Shown: in pieces, positions 50,121-58,223 of the stretch
How the letters are laid out: the number at the start of each line of letters is the position of its first letter
Numbering within the stretch: position 1 is the stretch's first letter
NCBI GenBank assembly: GCA_946537885.1
Contig: CAMNGC010000009.1
Coordinates: 1-64,000 of the forward strand
DNA from: an uncultured Clostridia bacterium
Lineage (GTDB): Bacteria > Bacillota > Clostridia > Saccharofermentanales > Saccharofermentanaceae
Reading direction: 5' to 3'
DNA: 64,000 nt
The notes under the pieces: model-generated
What the model was told of the DNA's origin: nothing
The model's input: the letters and a program-made list of their open reading frames with translations, nothing else
Database searches by the model: none
Translations under genes and position numbers: made by a program

Positions 50121-50977
50121 AGCTTCTTAAGTATTGAGAGGAAATCTTTGAGACTCTCGCGTGAGTCATTACGATGAGTCAATAAGACGCAGTCAAAACT
50201 CTCTTTACACTCAAACGGTATCCACGCGAACTGACCGCTGTGATCATTAAGGAAACCCGGCGCCAGACAGATCCCTTTGTCTGCAGCCACATTGACATAT
50301 GTGGAGTCGTGATCCGGACTGTTAAAATAGCTGATCCTGCCGCTTGACATCAGCCTTTGTTGGACAGCCCTAAGCGCCGCAGGCGATCCCCCGCCGACCA
50401 TCAGCGTTCTGCCATAAATATCCTCTTCTGTTATCATATCCTTGTCTGCCAGTGGATCATTTCTGTTGCATATCAGATATATATGACTCTCGAAAAGCTC
50501 ATGCACAAGCACACCGGCCAACTGCCTTGTGTGCTCCCGAAGTGTAAAAAGAATATCCGACTCATTCTTCATAAAGCTGTCCATCCCGCCTTCATACTGA
50601 AACATAGGCCTTATCTGAACTCCCGGACACTTCTCGTCAAAGATCCTTATTGCTTCCGGCAGAAAGTAAACTGCCTGTCTTACCATTAAGCTGATTGTTA
50701 TTGTATCGGTATACTTACTGCTGAAATTCTGTCCCTGTTCGATCGCTCGCTTCATCTCTTCTCTCATGGTCGTCAGATAACTGATAAACTGCCGCCCGGC
50801 AGGTGTCGGTGTCGCGCCCTTGCCGTTCCTGTCAAAGATCGTAAAGCCGACTTCTTCTTCCAGCAGCTTGATCTGATATGAGAAGGTGGGTTGGCTGACG
50901 AACATATTCTCCGCTCCACGACTGAAATTCTGCGTGCGCGCCAGTTCTATGCAGTAATCGATCTGTTTTGTGTTCAT
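50090..50977 (-). CDS. LysR family transcriptional regulator
   Basis: A 295-residue LysR-type regulator. The winged helix-turn-helix (1-60) has YCIELARTQNFSRGAENMFVSQPTFSYQIKLLEEEVGFTIFDRNGKGATPTPAG, a standard LysR N-terminus. The effector domain (~90-290) has the two-lobed periplasmic-binding-protein fold. The minus-strand ATG follows GAGGT by 6 bases. It is divergent from the flavodoxin/aldo-keto reductase operon across 117 bases, the usual place for a LysR regulator and its target. Its 3' end overlaps the MFS gene. An AT-rich dyad (TTTAATAATTAAA, 50994-51006) lies in the shared promoter region. Confidence 0.9.
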   Translation of the reverse strand: MNTKQIDYCIELARTQNFSRGAENMFVSQPTFSYQIKLLEEEVGFTIFDRNGKGATPTPAGRQFISYLTTMREEMKRAIEQGQNFSSKYTDTITISLMVRQAVYFLPEAIRIFDEKCPGVQIRPMFQYEGGMDSFMKNESDILFTLREHTRQLAGVLVHELFESHIYLICNRNDPLADKDMITEEDIYGRTLMVGGGSPAALRAVQQRLMSSGRISYFNSPDHDSTYVNVAADKGICLAPGFLNDHSGQFAWIPFECKESFDCVLLTHRNDSRESLKDFLSILKKLYEEAVAFPF

Positions 50978-51094
50978 AAAAGACCTCGTGTTATTTAATA
51001 ATTAAATCGGATATATAAGTTTTCTATTGGATATTTTATTGCTGTAGGGAGAGAATGTAAATAAGAAAAGCAAAACACCAAGGAGGAAATAAAT

Positions 51095-51616
51095 ATGACT
51101 AAGACATTGATCGCATTCTTTTCGAGAGCAGATGAGAACTACTTTGGAGGAGCTATGAGATATGTTAAGGTAGGCAATACTGAGATCGTAGCAGAGCTTA
51201 TGAAAGGCATGATAGATGCAGACAGCTTTAAGATCGAGATGAAGGACCCTTATTCTCCTGTATATATGACTTGTATCGATGAAGCTAAGAAGGATTTGAG
51301 AGCTAACGCCAGGCCTGAACTTGTTTGTATGCCTGAGAGCCTTGATCAGTACGATACTATTATCCTCGGTTATCCCAATTATTGGGGCACGATGCCTATG
51401 GCAGTACTGACCTTCCTTGAGAATTATGACCTCACAGGCAAGACGATCCTGCCATTTTGCACCAATGAGGGCAGCGGTATGGGTTCCAGTGAGAGTGACT
51501 TGAAGAAATATGCCAAGGGAGCAGAGATCGGACGCGGACTCTCCATCACGGGAAGCAGAGCGGCTGATTCTGCCGGTGCGGTAGAGAAGTGGTTTACAGC
51601 TAACGGACTTATGTAA
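51095..51616 (+). CDS. Flavodoxin
   Basis: A 173-residue flavodoxin. The N-terminus [35 protein letters not shown] replaces the standard T-x-T-G-x-T loop with an insertion ([21 protein letters not shown]) that is typical for a Lachnospiraceae flavodoxin subfamily found with LysR regulators. [47 protein letters not shown] matches the flavin-lining region. AAGGAGG precedes the ATG. It is the first gene of a four-gene operon controlled from the LysR intergenic region, presumably supplying electrons or acting as a quinone reductase. Confidence 0.9.
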   Translation: MTKTLIAFFSRADENYFGGAMRYVKVGNTEIVAELMKGMIDADSFKIEMKDPYSPVYMTCIDEAKKDLRANARPELVCMPESLDQYDTIILGYPNYWGTMPMAVLTFLENYDLTGKTILPFCTNEGSGMGSSESDLKKYAKGAEIGRGLSITGSRAADSAGAVEKWFTANGLM

Positions 51617-51627
51617 GGAGAGCGCGA

Positions 51628-52212
51628 ATGGAATATCCTGATGGTTATGTATATGAATTAATGGATAAGGGTGGCCCGACGGATAACAGGGAAGGCTACT
51701 TTAAGGAAGCGGTGGACGAGATGATGAGGGCTCGAGTTCTTTGCGCCAAGGCCAATGCCTGTATGCCGGATAATCCGGGCTATGTCGGTTATCTTGAGGA
51801 GCTTTTCGAGAGAAAACTTGATGATGTAAGGATCCTGACGCCCTTTATCTGTGACTTCGGTAATCGGGTCAAATTCGGTAAGGGAGTATTTATCAATCAT
51901 TCGGCTATACTCTCGGCATCGGGCGGCATTGAATTCGAGGATGGCGTAATGTCAGCTCCGGGGCTTAGGATCGCGACTATCAATCATGATATGAACGATC
52001 GTCATCGTATCTATACCTACGGCAAGGTTACGGTCAAGAAGAATGCGTGGATCGGTATGAATGTAACGATCTGCCCGGGAGTTACCATCGGTGAATATTC
52101 GGTTGTGGCAGCCGGAGCGGTAGTTACAAAGGATGTGCCGCCTTACGCGGTAGTCGGAGGTGTTCCGGCCAAGGTCATTAAATATCTTGATCCAAATGAA
52201 CAGAAGGAGTAG
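51628..52212 (+). CDS. Sugar O-acetyltransferase (maltose acetyltransferase-like)
   Basis: A 194-residue left-handed beta-helix acetyltransferase. The N-terminal Mac domain (~20-55) is followed by hexapeptide repeats; [52 protein letters not shown] and [46 protein letters not shown] are typical of maltose/galactoside/NodL acetyltransferases, with the catalytic His in NHDMNDRH. It transfers acetyl from acetyl-CoA to a sugar or similar hydroxyl. It follows the flavodoxin by 11 bases with GGAGAG as ribosome site. Confidence 0.9.
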   Translation: MEYPDGYVYELMDKGGPTDNREGYFKEAVDEMMRARVLCAKANACMPDNPGYVGYLEELFERKLDDVRILTPFICDFGNRVKFGKGVFINHSAILSASGGIEFEDGVMSAPGLRIATINHDMNDRHRIYTYGKVTVKKNAWIGMNVTICPGVTIGEYSVVAAGAVVTKDVPPYAVVGGVPAKVIKYLDPNEQKE

Positions 52213-52214
52213 TT

Positions 52215-52583
52215 ATGGACGACATAGAGATGATCAAGGGCCTCTATTACCGTTACTGGGAATATATGATCAGTAAGGATCAGCAAGGGCTTAGAAGTCT
52301 AATGGCGGATGATTATTACTTGATGCATATGACGGGTGTTAAGCAGTCGGCGGACGAGTTTATAAAGGGGCTCTCGGATGGAACATTTAATTATTATTCG
52401 GCTTCTCATGACAGCATAGAAGTCAGTATAAGCGGAGATTCGGCACAGATGACAGGAAAGAGCAGAGTGACTGCTGATGTCTATGGCGGCGGTCGACACA
52501 GCTGGAGACTTAGAGGAGATTTTACTCTGCGTAAAGAAAAGGACGCTTGGTTATTCACGAGTTCAAGAGCATCAACATATTAA
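52215..52583 (+). CDS. NTF2-like (SnoaL/DUF4440-type) family protein
   Basis: A 122-residue cone-fold protein. The N-terminal helix pair (MIKGLYYRYWEYMISKDQQGLRSLMADDYYLMHMTGVKQSADEFIKGLSDG) and following sheet (IEVSISGDSAQMTGKSRVTADVYGGGRHSWRLRGDFTLRKEKDAWLFTSSRAS) match NTF2-like proteins related to DUF4440/SnoaL. Usually a small-molecule-binding pocket; the reaction is unknown. It begins 2 bases after the acetyltransferase stop with AAGGAG upstream, and the aldo-keto reductase follows after 15 bases. This gene order is common in Lachnospiraceae. Confidence 0.87.
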   Translation: MDDIEMIKGLYYRYWEYMISKDQQGLRSLMADDYYLMHMTGVKQSADEFIKGLSDGTFNYYSASHDSIEVSISGDSAQMTGKSRVTADVYGGGRHSWRLRGDFTLRKEKDAWLFTSSRASTY

Positions 52584-52598
52584 TAAGGAGGCTATATC

Positions 52599-53441
52599 AT
52601 GGAAAAGATCATCTTAAACAATAAGCTGGAGTGCCCGGCAGTAGGCATAGGTACTTTTATGCTTCAACCTGCCGATGCGCAGAAAAGTGTAAGGGAAGCC
52701 CTCAAGATGGGCTATCGCCTTGTAGATACGGCAAATGCATATGTAAACGAGAGAGCAGTAGGGCGCGGAATTAAGGAGAGCGGTATCCCCAGAGAAGAAG
52801 TCTTCCTGTCAACAAAGCTATGGCCCAGCGAATATGAGAACGAGGAAGCAGTCGACGAGACCCTTGCCAGATTGGGCGTGGATTATGTGGATCTGCTCTA
52901 TATTCACCAACCTGCCGGAAACTGGCTGTCAGGCTACCGACTTCTGGAGAAGGCCTATAAGGAAGGAAAAGCAAGGGCGATAGGTATCTCTAATTTTGAA
53001 GGCAAATATATAGAAGAACTTGAGACAAAGTGGGAGATAGTCCCACAGTTTATACAGGTTGAGGCTCATCCTTACTTTACCCAGAAGGATTTAAGGAAAA
53101 CTCTCGAAAAGTATGATATCAAGCTTATGAGCTGGTATCCGCTGGGACATGGAGATAAGTCTCTGATAAACGAATCGATATTCGCGGAACTTGGAAAGAA
53201 ATATGGAAAGACTCCTGCACAGATAATCCTTCACTGGCATACTCAGATGGGATTTGTGGTTATTCCCGGCAGTAAGAATGTCGATCATATAAGAGATAAC
53301 CTTGATATCATGGATTTCAAGCTGACAGATGAAGAAATGGATAGGATCGCAACACTTGATAAGGGGCAGAGATACTACCATCGCACAGATTCTCAGTTGG
53401 AGAGCTTCGCTAATTGGAGTCCTGCATACGAGATGGCGTGA
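52599..53441 (+). CDS. Aldo/keto reductase
   Basis: A 280-residue NADPH-dependent reductase. The catalytic tetrad is visible: Asp in LVDTANAYVNE with the Tyr five residues later, Lys in FLSTKLWPSEYE, and His in LLYIHQPAGNW. The NADP-binding C-terminal part includes GFVVIPGSKNVDHIRDNLDIMDF. Length is typical of AKR family 5-like enzymes. It reduces aldehydes or ketones, substrate unknown. TAAGGAGG precedes the ATG. It is the last gene of the LysR-controlled operon and is followed by a strong terminator. Confidence 0.93.
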   Translation: MEKIILNNKLECPAVGIGTFMLQPADAQKSVREALKMGYRLVDTANAYVNERAVGRGIKESGIPREEVFLSTKLWPSEYENEEAVDETLARLGVDYVDLLYIHQPAGNWLSGYRLLEKAYKEGKARAIGISNFEGKYIEELETKWEIVPQFIQVEAHPYFTQKDLRKTLEKYDIKLMSWYPLGHGDKSLINESIFAELGKKYGKTPAQIILHWHTQMGFVVIPGSKNVDHIRDNLDIMDFKLTDEEMDRIATLDKGQRYYHRTDSQLESFANWSPAYEMA

Positions 53442-53462
53442 ATCCGTCAGGGGGCAAGATAT

Positions 53463-53489
53463 AGCGGCTGCGTTTGCGGCCGCTTTTTT
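53463..53489 (+). terminator. Intrinsic terminator after aldo/keto reductase
   Basis: AGCGGCTGC (53463-53471), loop GTTT, GCGGCCGCT (53476-53484), then a T run. A 9-bp stem with one G-T pair. The remaining gap to 53709 holds two further weak hairpins (GCTTTC/GAAAGC near 53581-53604 and CCTGCTC/GAGCAGG at 53619-53640) and a -10-like TACAAT at 53649. Confidence 0.9.
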
Positions 53490-53709
53490 AGCGGAATTTT
53501 AAGCATTGTGATCAAGGCTCGCACGGCTTCGGGTAAGGTTGATGTAAAAACGCCGGGATCCATTCCAAAGGATATTCCAAGCTTTCAGTGAAGAAACCGA
53601 AAGCCTTTTATTATTCGCCTGCTCTGATTTATCGAGCAGGTGATATGGTACAATCTATAGGCAGGGGCTTTTATAAAGCTCCACGGATCGGGAGGATAGA
53701 ATATAGAAT

Positions 53710-55416
53710 ATGGTAAATGAAGGGAATAAAGTAATCAGTCTTATTTACCCGAATTGTAAGGCTGAATATAAGACTATGTCAGATACGGCATGTCACGACC
53801 TTGGCCTTGATAATATCGTGGGCAAGATCAGCTCAGATCCTAAAGAACAGCAAATGATACTGAGGACTTTGTGTAAGATGACTTCTTCTTCGGAAGTCGC
53901 TTCCTACAGGCAGGAGATTTTCGATGATTTCCTAAGGCTCCCCGAACTTAGTGACAAGCTGCTCGAGCTCATGAATCAGATCGAGTATCTGAAGGATTAC
54001 GGAACCTGGCGTAAGAGCGCTGATGAGAAGCCCGGATTGTGGGATCTGATGCACAGGCTGGATGAGCTGGTCACATATATAACCTGTATCGAGGCCTTGA
54101 GAGACTGCCTTGCAGACGGACGGATAAAGGCTAAGGGACTTACGGACCTTAGGAGATATATTGATGATCTTTATGAAGAAGGTCGCTTCGAGGCAATGAA
54201 GAAGGATCTGGCGGGGCTTAAGACTGATGCTTCCTCTATTCAGAGCGTTACCATAGGGATCAATGTCAACTCCAGATTCGAGGCAGAGAGTCTGGGGCTT
54301 GTATCGGTCAATGCCAAGCCATTTAAGAAATCAGGCATAGTGAGCAGTTTTGCAGATGCGTTGTCTTCCGGAGATAAGCTGAATAAGACGGGCGAGTGGG
54401 AAGGCGATATGCATTATGAGCTTGCAGATGCGCCCGGAGCTGACAGCTTCCTGGATAAGCTTGATAAGACCGCAGGCGCCATGGCTAAATACACCAATCC
54501 CGTCTTATCTTCTGAGGCGACACTGGCATCTGTTCCCGATGGTGACGGGACGGCTAATTCCACTTTCTATCTGTCTAATGTCGCATCCAAGATGATGTCG
54601 CTTCTGGTTAAGAAGCTTCGCGCGACTCTGTCTGTGTATTCGGATATATCTATAGTAACTATTTCCAAGCTGATACCGGAACTTATCTACTATGTGCGTT
54701 GCGCAGAGTTTGCTGCCTCTCTTGCCGATAAGGGGATGATCCTCAGTAAGCCGGTTCTGATCGGGGATGACAGTTCCGGCAAGACGATGGAATCCAAGGG
54801 CTTTTATAATCTTAAGCTGGCTGTGAATCTTACTAAGAGTGATGAGATCGTCTCAAATGATCTGATCTTTGATGAAGAGAATATGATATATCTTCTGACT
54901 GGTGCCAACAGGGGAGGTAAGACCACTCTTACTCAGGCGATAGGACTCCTTTTTGTACTGGCTCAGGGCGGCATAAGCGTACCGGCAGAAAGTTTCAGTT
55001 ATAAGCCGGTGGATATGATCTATACCCATTTTCCGGCAGATGAAGATAAGACAATGGATCTGGGCCGTCTCGGAGAAGAATGTGTGCGTTTTAAGACGGC
55101 TTATTCGGATGCGACCTCTTTATCGCTCCTGCTTCTTAATGAGAGCTTCTCGACCACTTCCTTTGAAGAGGGCTATTATATTGCGGCAGATGCCGTCAGG
55201 GCCCTTCTGAAGAAAGGCGTAAGAACGATATTTAATACTCATATGCATAAGCTTGCGGAAGAGATCACGAATAAGGGGGTATCTTCCATCGTCATGATGA
55301 GTCAGGACGGAGTCAGGTCCTTTAAGGTCGTAAAGACTGCCCCCGAAGGCCTGTCTTATGCGCGTGATATAGCCGAGAAATACGGCGTTACATACGAGAT
55401 GCTGACGGAAGGATGA
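53710..55416 (+). CDS. MutS-like ATPase, non-canonical
   Basis: A 568-residue protein with a MutS-type ATPase domain at the C-terminus (~370-568): Walker A GANRGGKTT (398-406), Walker B LSLLLLNES with Asn-Glu (477-478) in place of Asp-Glu, then FSTTSFEEGYYIAADAV and a switch His in FNTHMHKLAE. The mismatch-binding and connector domains of MutS are absent; the N-terminal ~370 residues are helical (lever/clamp-like). It is thus a MutS-like protein distinct from MutS and MutS2, of unknown DNA or RNA role. The ATG follows GGGAGGA by about 12 bases. A two-component system starts 4 bases downstream, giving an unusual operon. Confidence 0.85.
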   Translation: MVNEGNKVISLIYPNCKAEYKTMSDTACHDLGLDNIVGKISSDPKEQQMILRTLCKMTSSSEVASYRQEIFDDFLRLPELSDKLLELMNQIEYLKDYGTWRKSADEKPGLWDLMHRLDELVTYITCIEALRDCLADGRIKAKGLTDLRRYIDDLYEEGRFEAMKKDLAGLKTDASSIQSVTIGINVNSRFEAESLGLVSVNAKPFKKSGIVSSFADALSSGDKLNKTGEWEGDMHYELADAPGADSFLDKLDKTAGAMAKYTNPVLSSEATLASVPDGDGTANSTFYLSNVASKMMSLLVKKLRATLSVYSDISIVTISKLIPELIYYVRCAEFAASLADKGMILSKPVLIGDDSSGKTMESKGFYNLKLAVNLTKSDEIVSNDLIFDEENMIYLLTGANRGGKTTLTQAIGLLFVLAQGGISVPAESFSYKPVDMIYTHFPADEDKTMDLGRLGEECVRFKTAYSDATSLSLLLLNESFSTTSFEEGYYIAADAVRALLKKGVRTIFNTHMHKLAEEITNKGVSSIVMMSQDGVRSFKVVKTAPEGLSYARDIAEKYGVTYEMLTEG

Positions 55417-55420
55417 GATA

Positions 55421-56119
55421 ATGATATACGATTGTCTGATAATCGATGACGAGAAGATGCTCGCAGATAACACATGCGAATACTTTAATATGTTCGAGGT
55501 GAAGACAGCGGCTGTGTACTGCAAGGAAGATGCTATGGCCTTTCTCAAAGAGAACGGAGTCAGACTTATCCTGCTGGATATCAATCTCTCTGACGGAAGC
55601 GGATTCGAGCTTTGTAAATATATAAGGCAGGAGAGTGATATTCCCATTATCTTCATATCTGCCAGAAATACCGATGACGACAAGATCATTGCACTTAATA
55701 TCGGCGGCGACGACTATGTGGAGAAACCATACTCTCTGGGAGTCCTTCTGGCTAAGGTCAAGGTCGTGTTAAGGCGATTTGCCGAGACCTTCGATCGCAA
55801 TCCGGATGTCGGCAGCATATATGAGGATGACAGGATCAGGATCGACAGTGTCAATAAAGAGTTATATGTTAACGGAGAGCTAAAAAAGCTTACGAATATG
55901 GAGTTTATGCTTTTGGAATATCTTGTGTCCAACAGAAACAGACTCGTAACCAAGACGGAGCTTTTCGATAATGTGTGGAAAGATAAGTTTACATCGGATG
56001 GTACTCTTAATGTGCATATAAGAAAGCTTCGAGAAGCGATAGAACCTGACTCGAGAACTCCCAAGTACATAGTTACCGTATGGAAAGAGGGCTACAGATT
56101 CGTGACCGGAGAGAGCTGA
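55421..56119 (+). CDS. OmpR/VanR-like response regulator
   Basis: A 232-residue regulator. The receiver has the acidic pair in IIDDEKM, phospho-acceptor D53 (LLDINLSDGSG) and the Lys in DDYVEKPYS. The OmpR winged helix (~135-232) has LTNMEFMLLEYLVSNRNRLVTKTELFDNVWKDKF and IRKLREAIEPD..YIVTVWKEGYRF. It belongs to the VanR-like group that controls adjacent ABC transporters. It overlaps its kinase gene by TGATG coupling. The phased TTTAAGG repeats before the ABC operon at 57466 are its likely target. Confidence 0.93.
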   Translation: MIYDCLIIDDEKMLADNTCEYFNMFEVKTAAVYCKEDAMAFLKENGVRLILLDINLSDGSGFELCKYIRQESDIPIIFISARNTDDDKIIALNIGGDDYVEKPYSLGVLLAKVKVVLRRFAETFDRNPDVGSIYEDDRIRIDSVNKELYVNGELKKLTNMEFMLLEYLVSNRNRLVTKTELFDNVWKDKFTSDGTLNVHIRKLREAIEPDSRTPKYIVTVWKEGYRFVTGES

Positions 56120-57375
56120 TGAAGAAGAGTCTGTTTATAATCTTACTTGTTGTGACCTTTATCATTGAGGCTGCGCTGTGCTTTGAGCTATATGGCAAGA
56201 TGTCATCCGTTAGTATGGATAATGTTGTCGTAAACCGACTTGTTAAGACTATCGAGGCTTCTTACGGCGATGATTTCGTCTATGACGGAGAGTTGGATTA
56301 TGTGCTTCTTGACGAGGAAGGAAAAGTCCTTATGAGAACTGGAGAGGGACTTAGCGAGACTGTCAATGAGGCCGTCTCCAATTCTGATATCATGCTTGAT
56401 GTCCGCTTGCCTTCCTCGCAGAAAGGAATGCTCATTGTAAGAAATACTACATCAGACAGGATCCAAAGAGTCAAGAATGATATCATCCTCACCGTGATCA
56501 TCATATCTCTTACGCAGATCATAATAGTAGTAGTTTATTTTGCCTATATAGACAAATATGTAATCCGTCCTTTTAAGGATCTTCGAGCCTTTGCTGCAAG
56601 AGTCGCAGCAGGTGACCTTGATATTCCCATCAATATGGATCGAAAACACATTTTCGGTGAGTTTACCGAGGGCTTCGATATTATGAGGAGCGAACTTAAG
56701 CGGGCCAGAGCTGCCGAGAAGAAGGCCTATGACGACAAGAAGGAGATGGTAGCCAAGCTTTCACATGATATAAAGACGCCCATTGCTTCCATCAAGACCA
56801 CATCTGAGATCGGCTCGGTCTTAAGCGAGAATGAGAAGACAAGGCAGTATTTCGATCAGATCAATATAAAATCGGATCAGATCACCGTGCTGGTAGATAA
56901 TCTCTTTAACTCGTCAGTAAACGATATCACGGAGATCCCCGTATCTCCTGTCGAAAGGGACAGCTCCTTTTTGTCGTCCCTTATCGCTGATTCGGACTTC
57001 CTTAAGAAATCATCCGTACCTTCGATCCCTTCCTGTAAGATCTATGTCGATAAACTTAGGTTACAGCAGGTCATGGACAATATCTTCATGAATTCCTATA
57101 AGTATGCAGATACGGAAATCGAGTGCCGGGCAGAACTTAGCGAGGATTATCTGATCATCAGCGTAAGGGATTTCGGTCCCGGCGTAGAGGAAGAGGAAAT
57201 CCCTTTGCTTACTGAGAAATATAAGAGGGGCAGTAATACTGAAGGGAAGGAAGGAGCAGGTTTGGGGCTCTTCCTGGCCGATTATTATATGAAGAATATG
57301 GAGGGTAAGCTTGCCCTTGACAAGGCTGATCCCGGCCTTAAGCTGTCAGTCTATATCCGCAGGGTCAAGAACTGA
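56119..57375 (+). CDS. Sensor histidine kinase (VanS-like)
   Basis: A 418-residue membrane kinase. Two membrane helices (~4-24 and ~122-145) frame a small extracytoplasmic domain of about 95 residues. A HAMP domain (~146-200) precedes HisKA with the phospho-acceptor H216 in KLSHDIKTPIASI and the ATPase region with N box (MDNIFMNSYKYA), DFGPG and GLGLFLADYYM. The ATG at 56119 overlaps the regulator stop (TGATG). Likely senses a cell-surface-active compound and signals to the regulator, controlling the ABC exporter that follows. Confidence 0.92.
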   Translation: MKKSLFIILLVVTFIIEAALCFELYGKMSSVSMDNVVVNRLVKTIEASYGDDFVYDGELDYVLLDEEGKVLMRTGEGLSETVNEAVSNSDIMLDVRLPSSQKGMLIVRNTTSDRIQRVKNDIILTVIIISLTQIIIVVVYFAYIDKYVIRPFKDLRAFAARVAAGDLDIPINMDRKHIFGEFTEGFDIMRSELKRARAAEKKAYDDKKEMVAKLSHDIKTPIASIKTTSEIGSVLSENEKTRQYFDQINIKSDQITVLVDNLFNSSVNDITEIPVSPVERDSSFLSSLIADSDFLKKSSVPSIPSCKIYVDKLRLQQVMDNIFMNSYKYADTEIECRAELSEDYLIISVRDFGPGVEEEEIPLLTEKYKRGSNTEGKEGAGLGLFLADYYMKNMEGKLALDKADPGLKLSVYIRRVKN

Positions 57376-57387
57376 TATTAAACCCGA

Positions 57388-57442
57388 TTTAAGGTTTATT
57401 TAAGATTTCCTTAAAGTCATTTAAGGATATCCTGCGTATGAT
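57388..57442 (+). promoter_or_regulatory. Four phased TTTAAGG direct repeats at ABC exporter promoter
   Basis: TTTAAGG (57388-57394), TTTAAGA (57399-57405), CTTAAAG (57410-57416), TTTAAGG (57420-57426): spacings 11, 11 and 10 bp, one helical turn each. A TATGAT -10 candidate is at 57437-57442, so the last repeats cover the -35 region. This is the classic layout for cooperative binding of an OmpR-type regulator; the one encoded upstream (55421) is the presumed binder. Confidence 0.72.
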
Positions 57443-57465
57443 TAAGACAACAGGAGGATAGATCC

Positions 57466-58221
57466 ATGAAAAATATTATCGAAACAAAGCAGTTATCCAA
57501 GACATTCTCGAACGGCGGCGTACAGCAGCACGTTCTTCGTAACATCGACCTTCAGATCAGGGAAGGTGACTTCACCGTTATCATGGGCGCATCAGGCGCA
57601 GGTAAGTCAACCTTACTATATGCCCTATCAGGGATGGATAAGCCTACTCTGGGCGATGTTATTTTCGATGGCGAAAATATTTCTAAGAAGTCATCCGATG
57701 ATATGGCTTTCTTCAGAAGAAAGAATTGCGGATTCGTATTCCAGCAGACTTATCTCGTAGACTCCATGAGCGTCATGGATAATGTCCTGTCAGCAGCGCT
57801 TCTTGTTATGAAGGATAAGAAGCAGGCGCTTGCCAAGGCAAAAGAAGTTCTTAAAGCAGTGGATATAGATGAATCAATGTGGGATAAGTTCCCCACCCAG
57901 ATCTCAGGCGGTGAGGGACAGAGGGTAGGTATGGCAAGGGCTCTTGTAAACGAACCGAAACTACTTTTCGCTGATGAACCTACAGGAGCCCTTAACTCGA
58001 AAACAGGTAAGGATGTGCTGGATGCTCTTACGGCATTTAATAAGAGAGGCCAGTCCATCGTTATGGTAACTCATGATATAACAAGCGCCAGAAGAGGCAA
58101 CAGGATCCTTTATGTTAAGGATGGTGAGATCTCCGGAGAGTTGGATCTCGGCGAGTATGTTTCCGGTGATAAGGAACGTCATCAGATCCTTCGTGATTTC
58201 CTCGGCAGAATGGGGTGGTGA
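57466..58221 (+). CDS. ABC transporter ATP-binding protein (BceA-like)
   Basis: A 251-residue ATPase. Walker A is GASGAGKST (about residues 40-48), Q loop FGFVFQQTYLVDSM-like (CGFVFQQTYLVDSM), signature ISGGEGQRVGMARAL, Walker B LLFADEPTGALN (Asn instead of Asp at the D-loop end), switch His in MVTHDITS. It fits the MacB/BceA type working with an FtsX-type permease, here the next gene. AGGAGGA precedes the ATG by 7 bases. Expression is likely induced through the phased repeats upstream. Confidence 0.93.
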   Translation: MKNIIETKQLSKTFSNGGVQQHVLRNIDLQIREGDFTVIMGASGAGKSTLLYALSGMDKPTLGDVIFDGENISKKSSDDMAFFRRKNCGFVFQQTYLVDSMSVMDNVLSAALLVMKDKKQALAKAKEVLKAVDIDESMWDKFPTQISGGEGQRVGMARALVNEPKLLFADEPTGALNSKTGKDVLDALTAFNKRGQSIVMVTHDITSARRGNRILYVKDGEISGELDLGEYVSGDKERHQILRDFLGRMGW

Positions 58222-58223
58222 TC

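Noticed and set aside
53490..53709. Small RNA in the gap before the MutS-like gene
   Set aside because: Two weak hairpins are present, but no promoter of good quality precedes them and the T tracts are poor.
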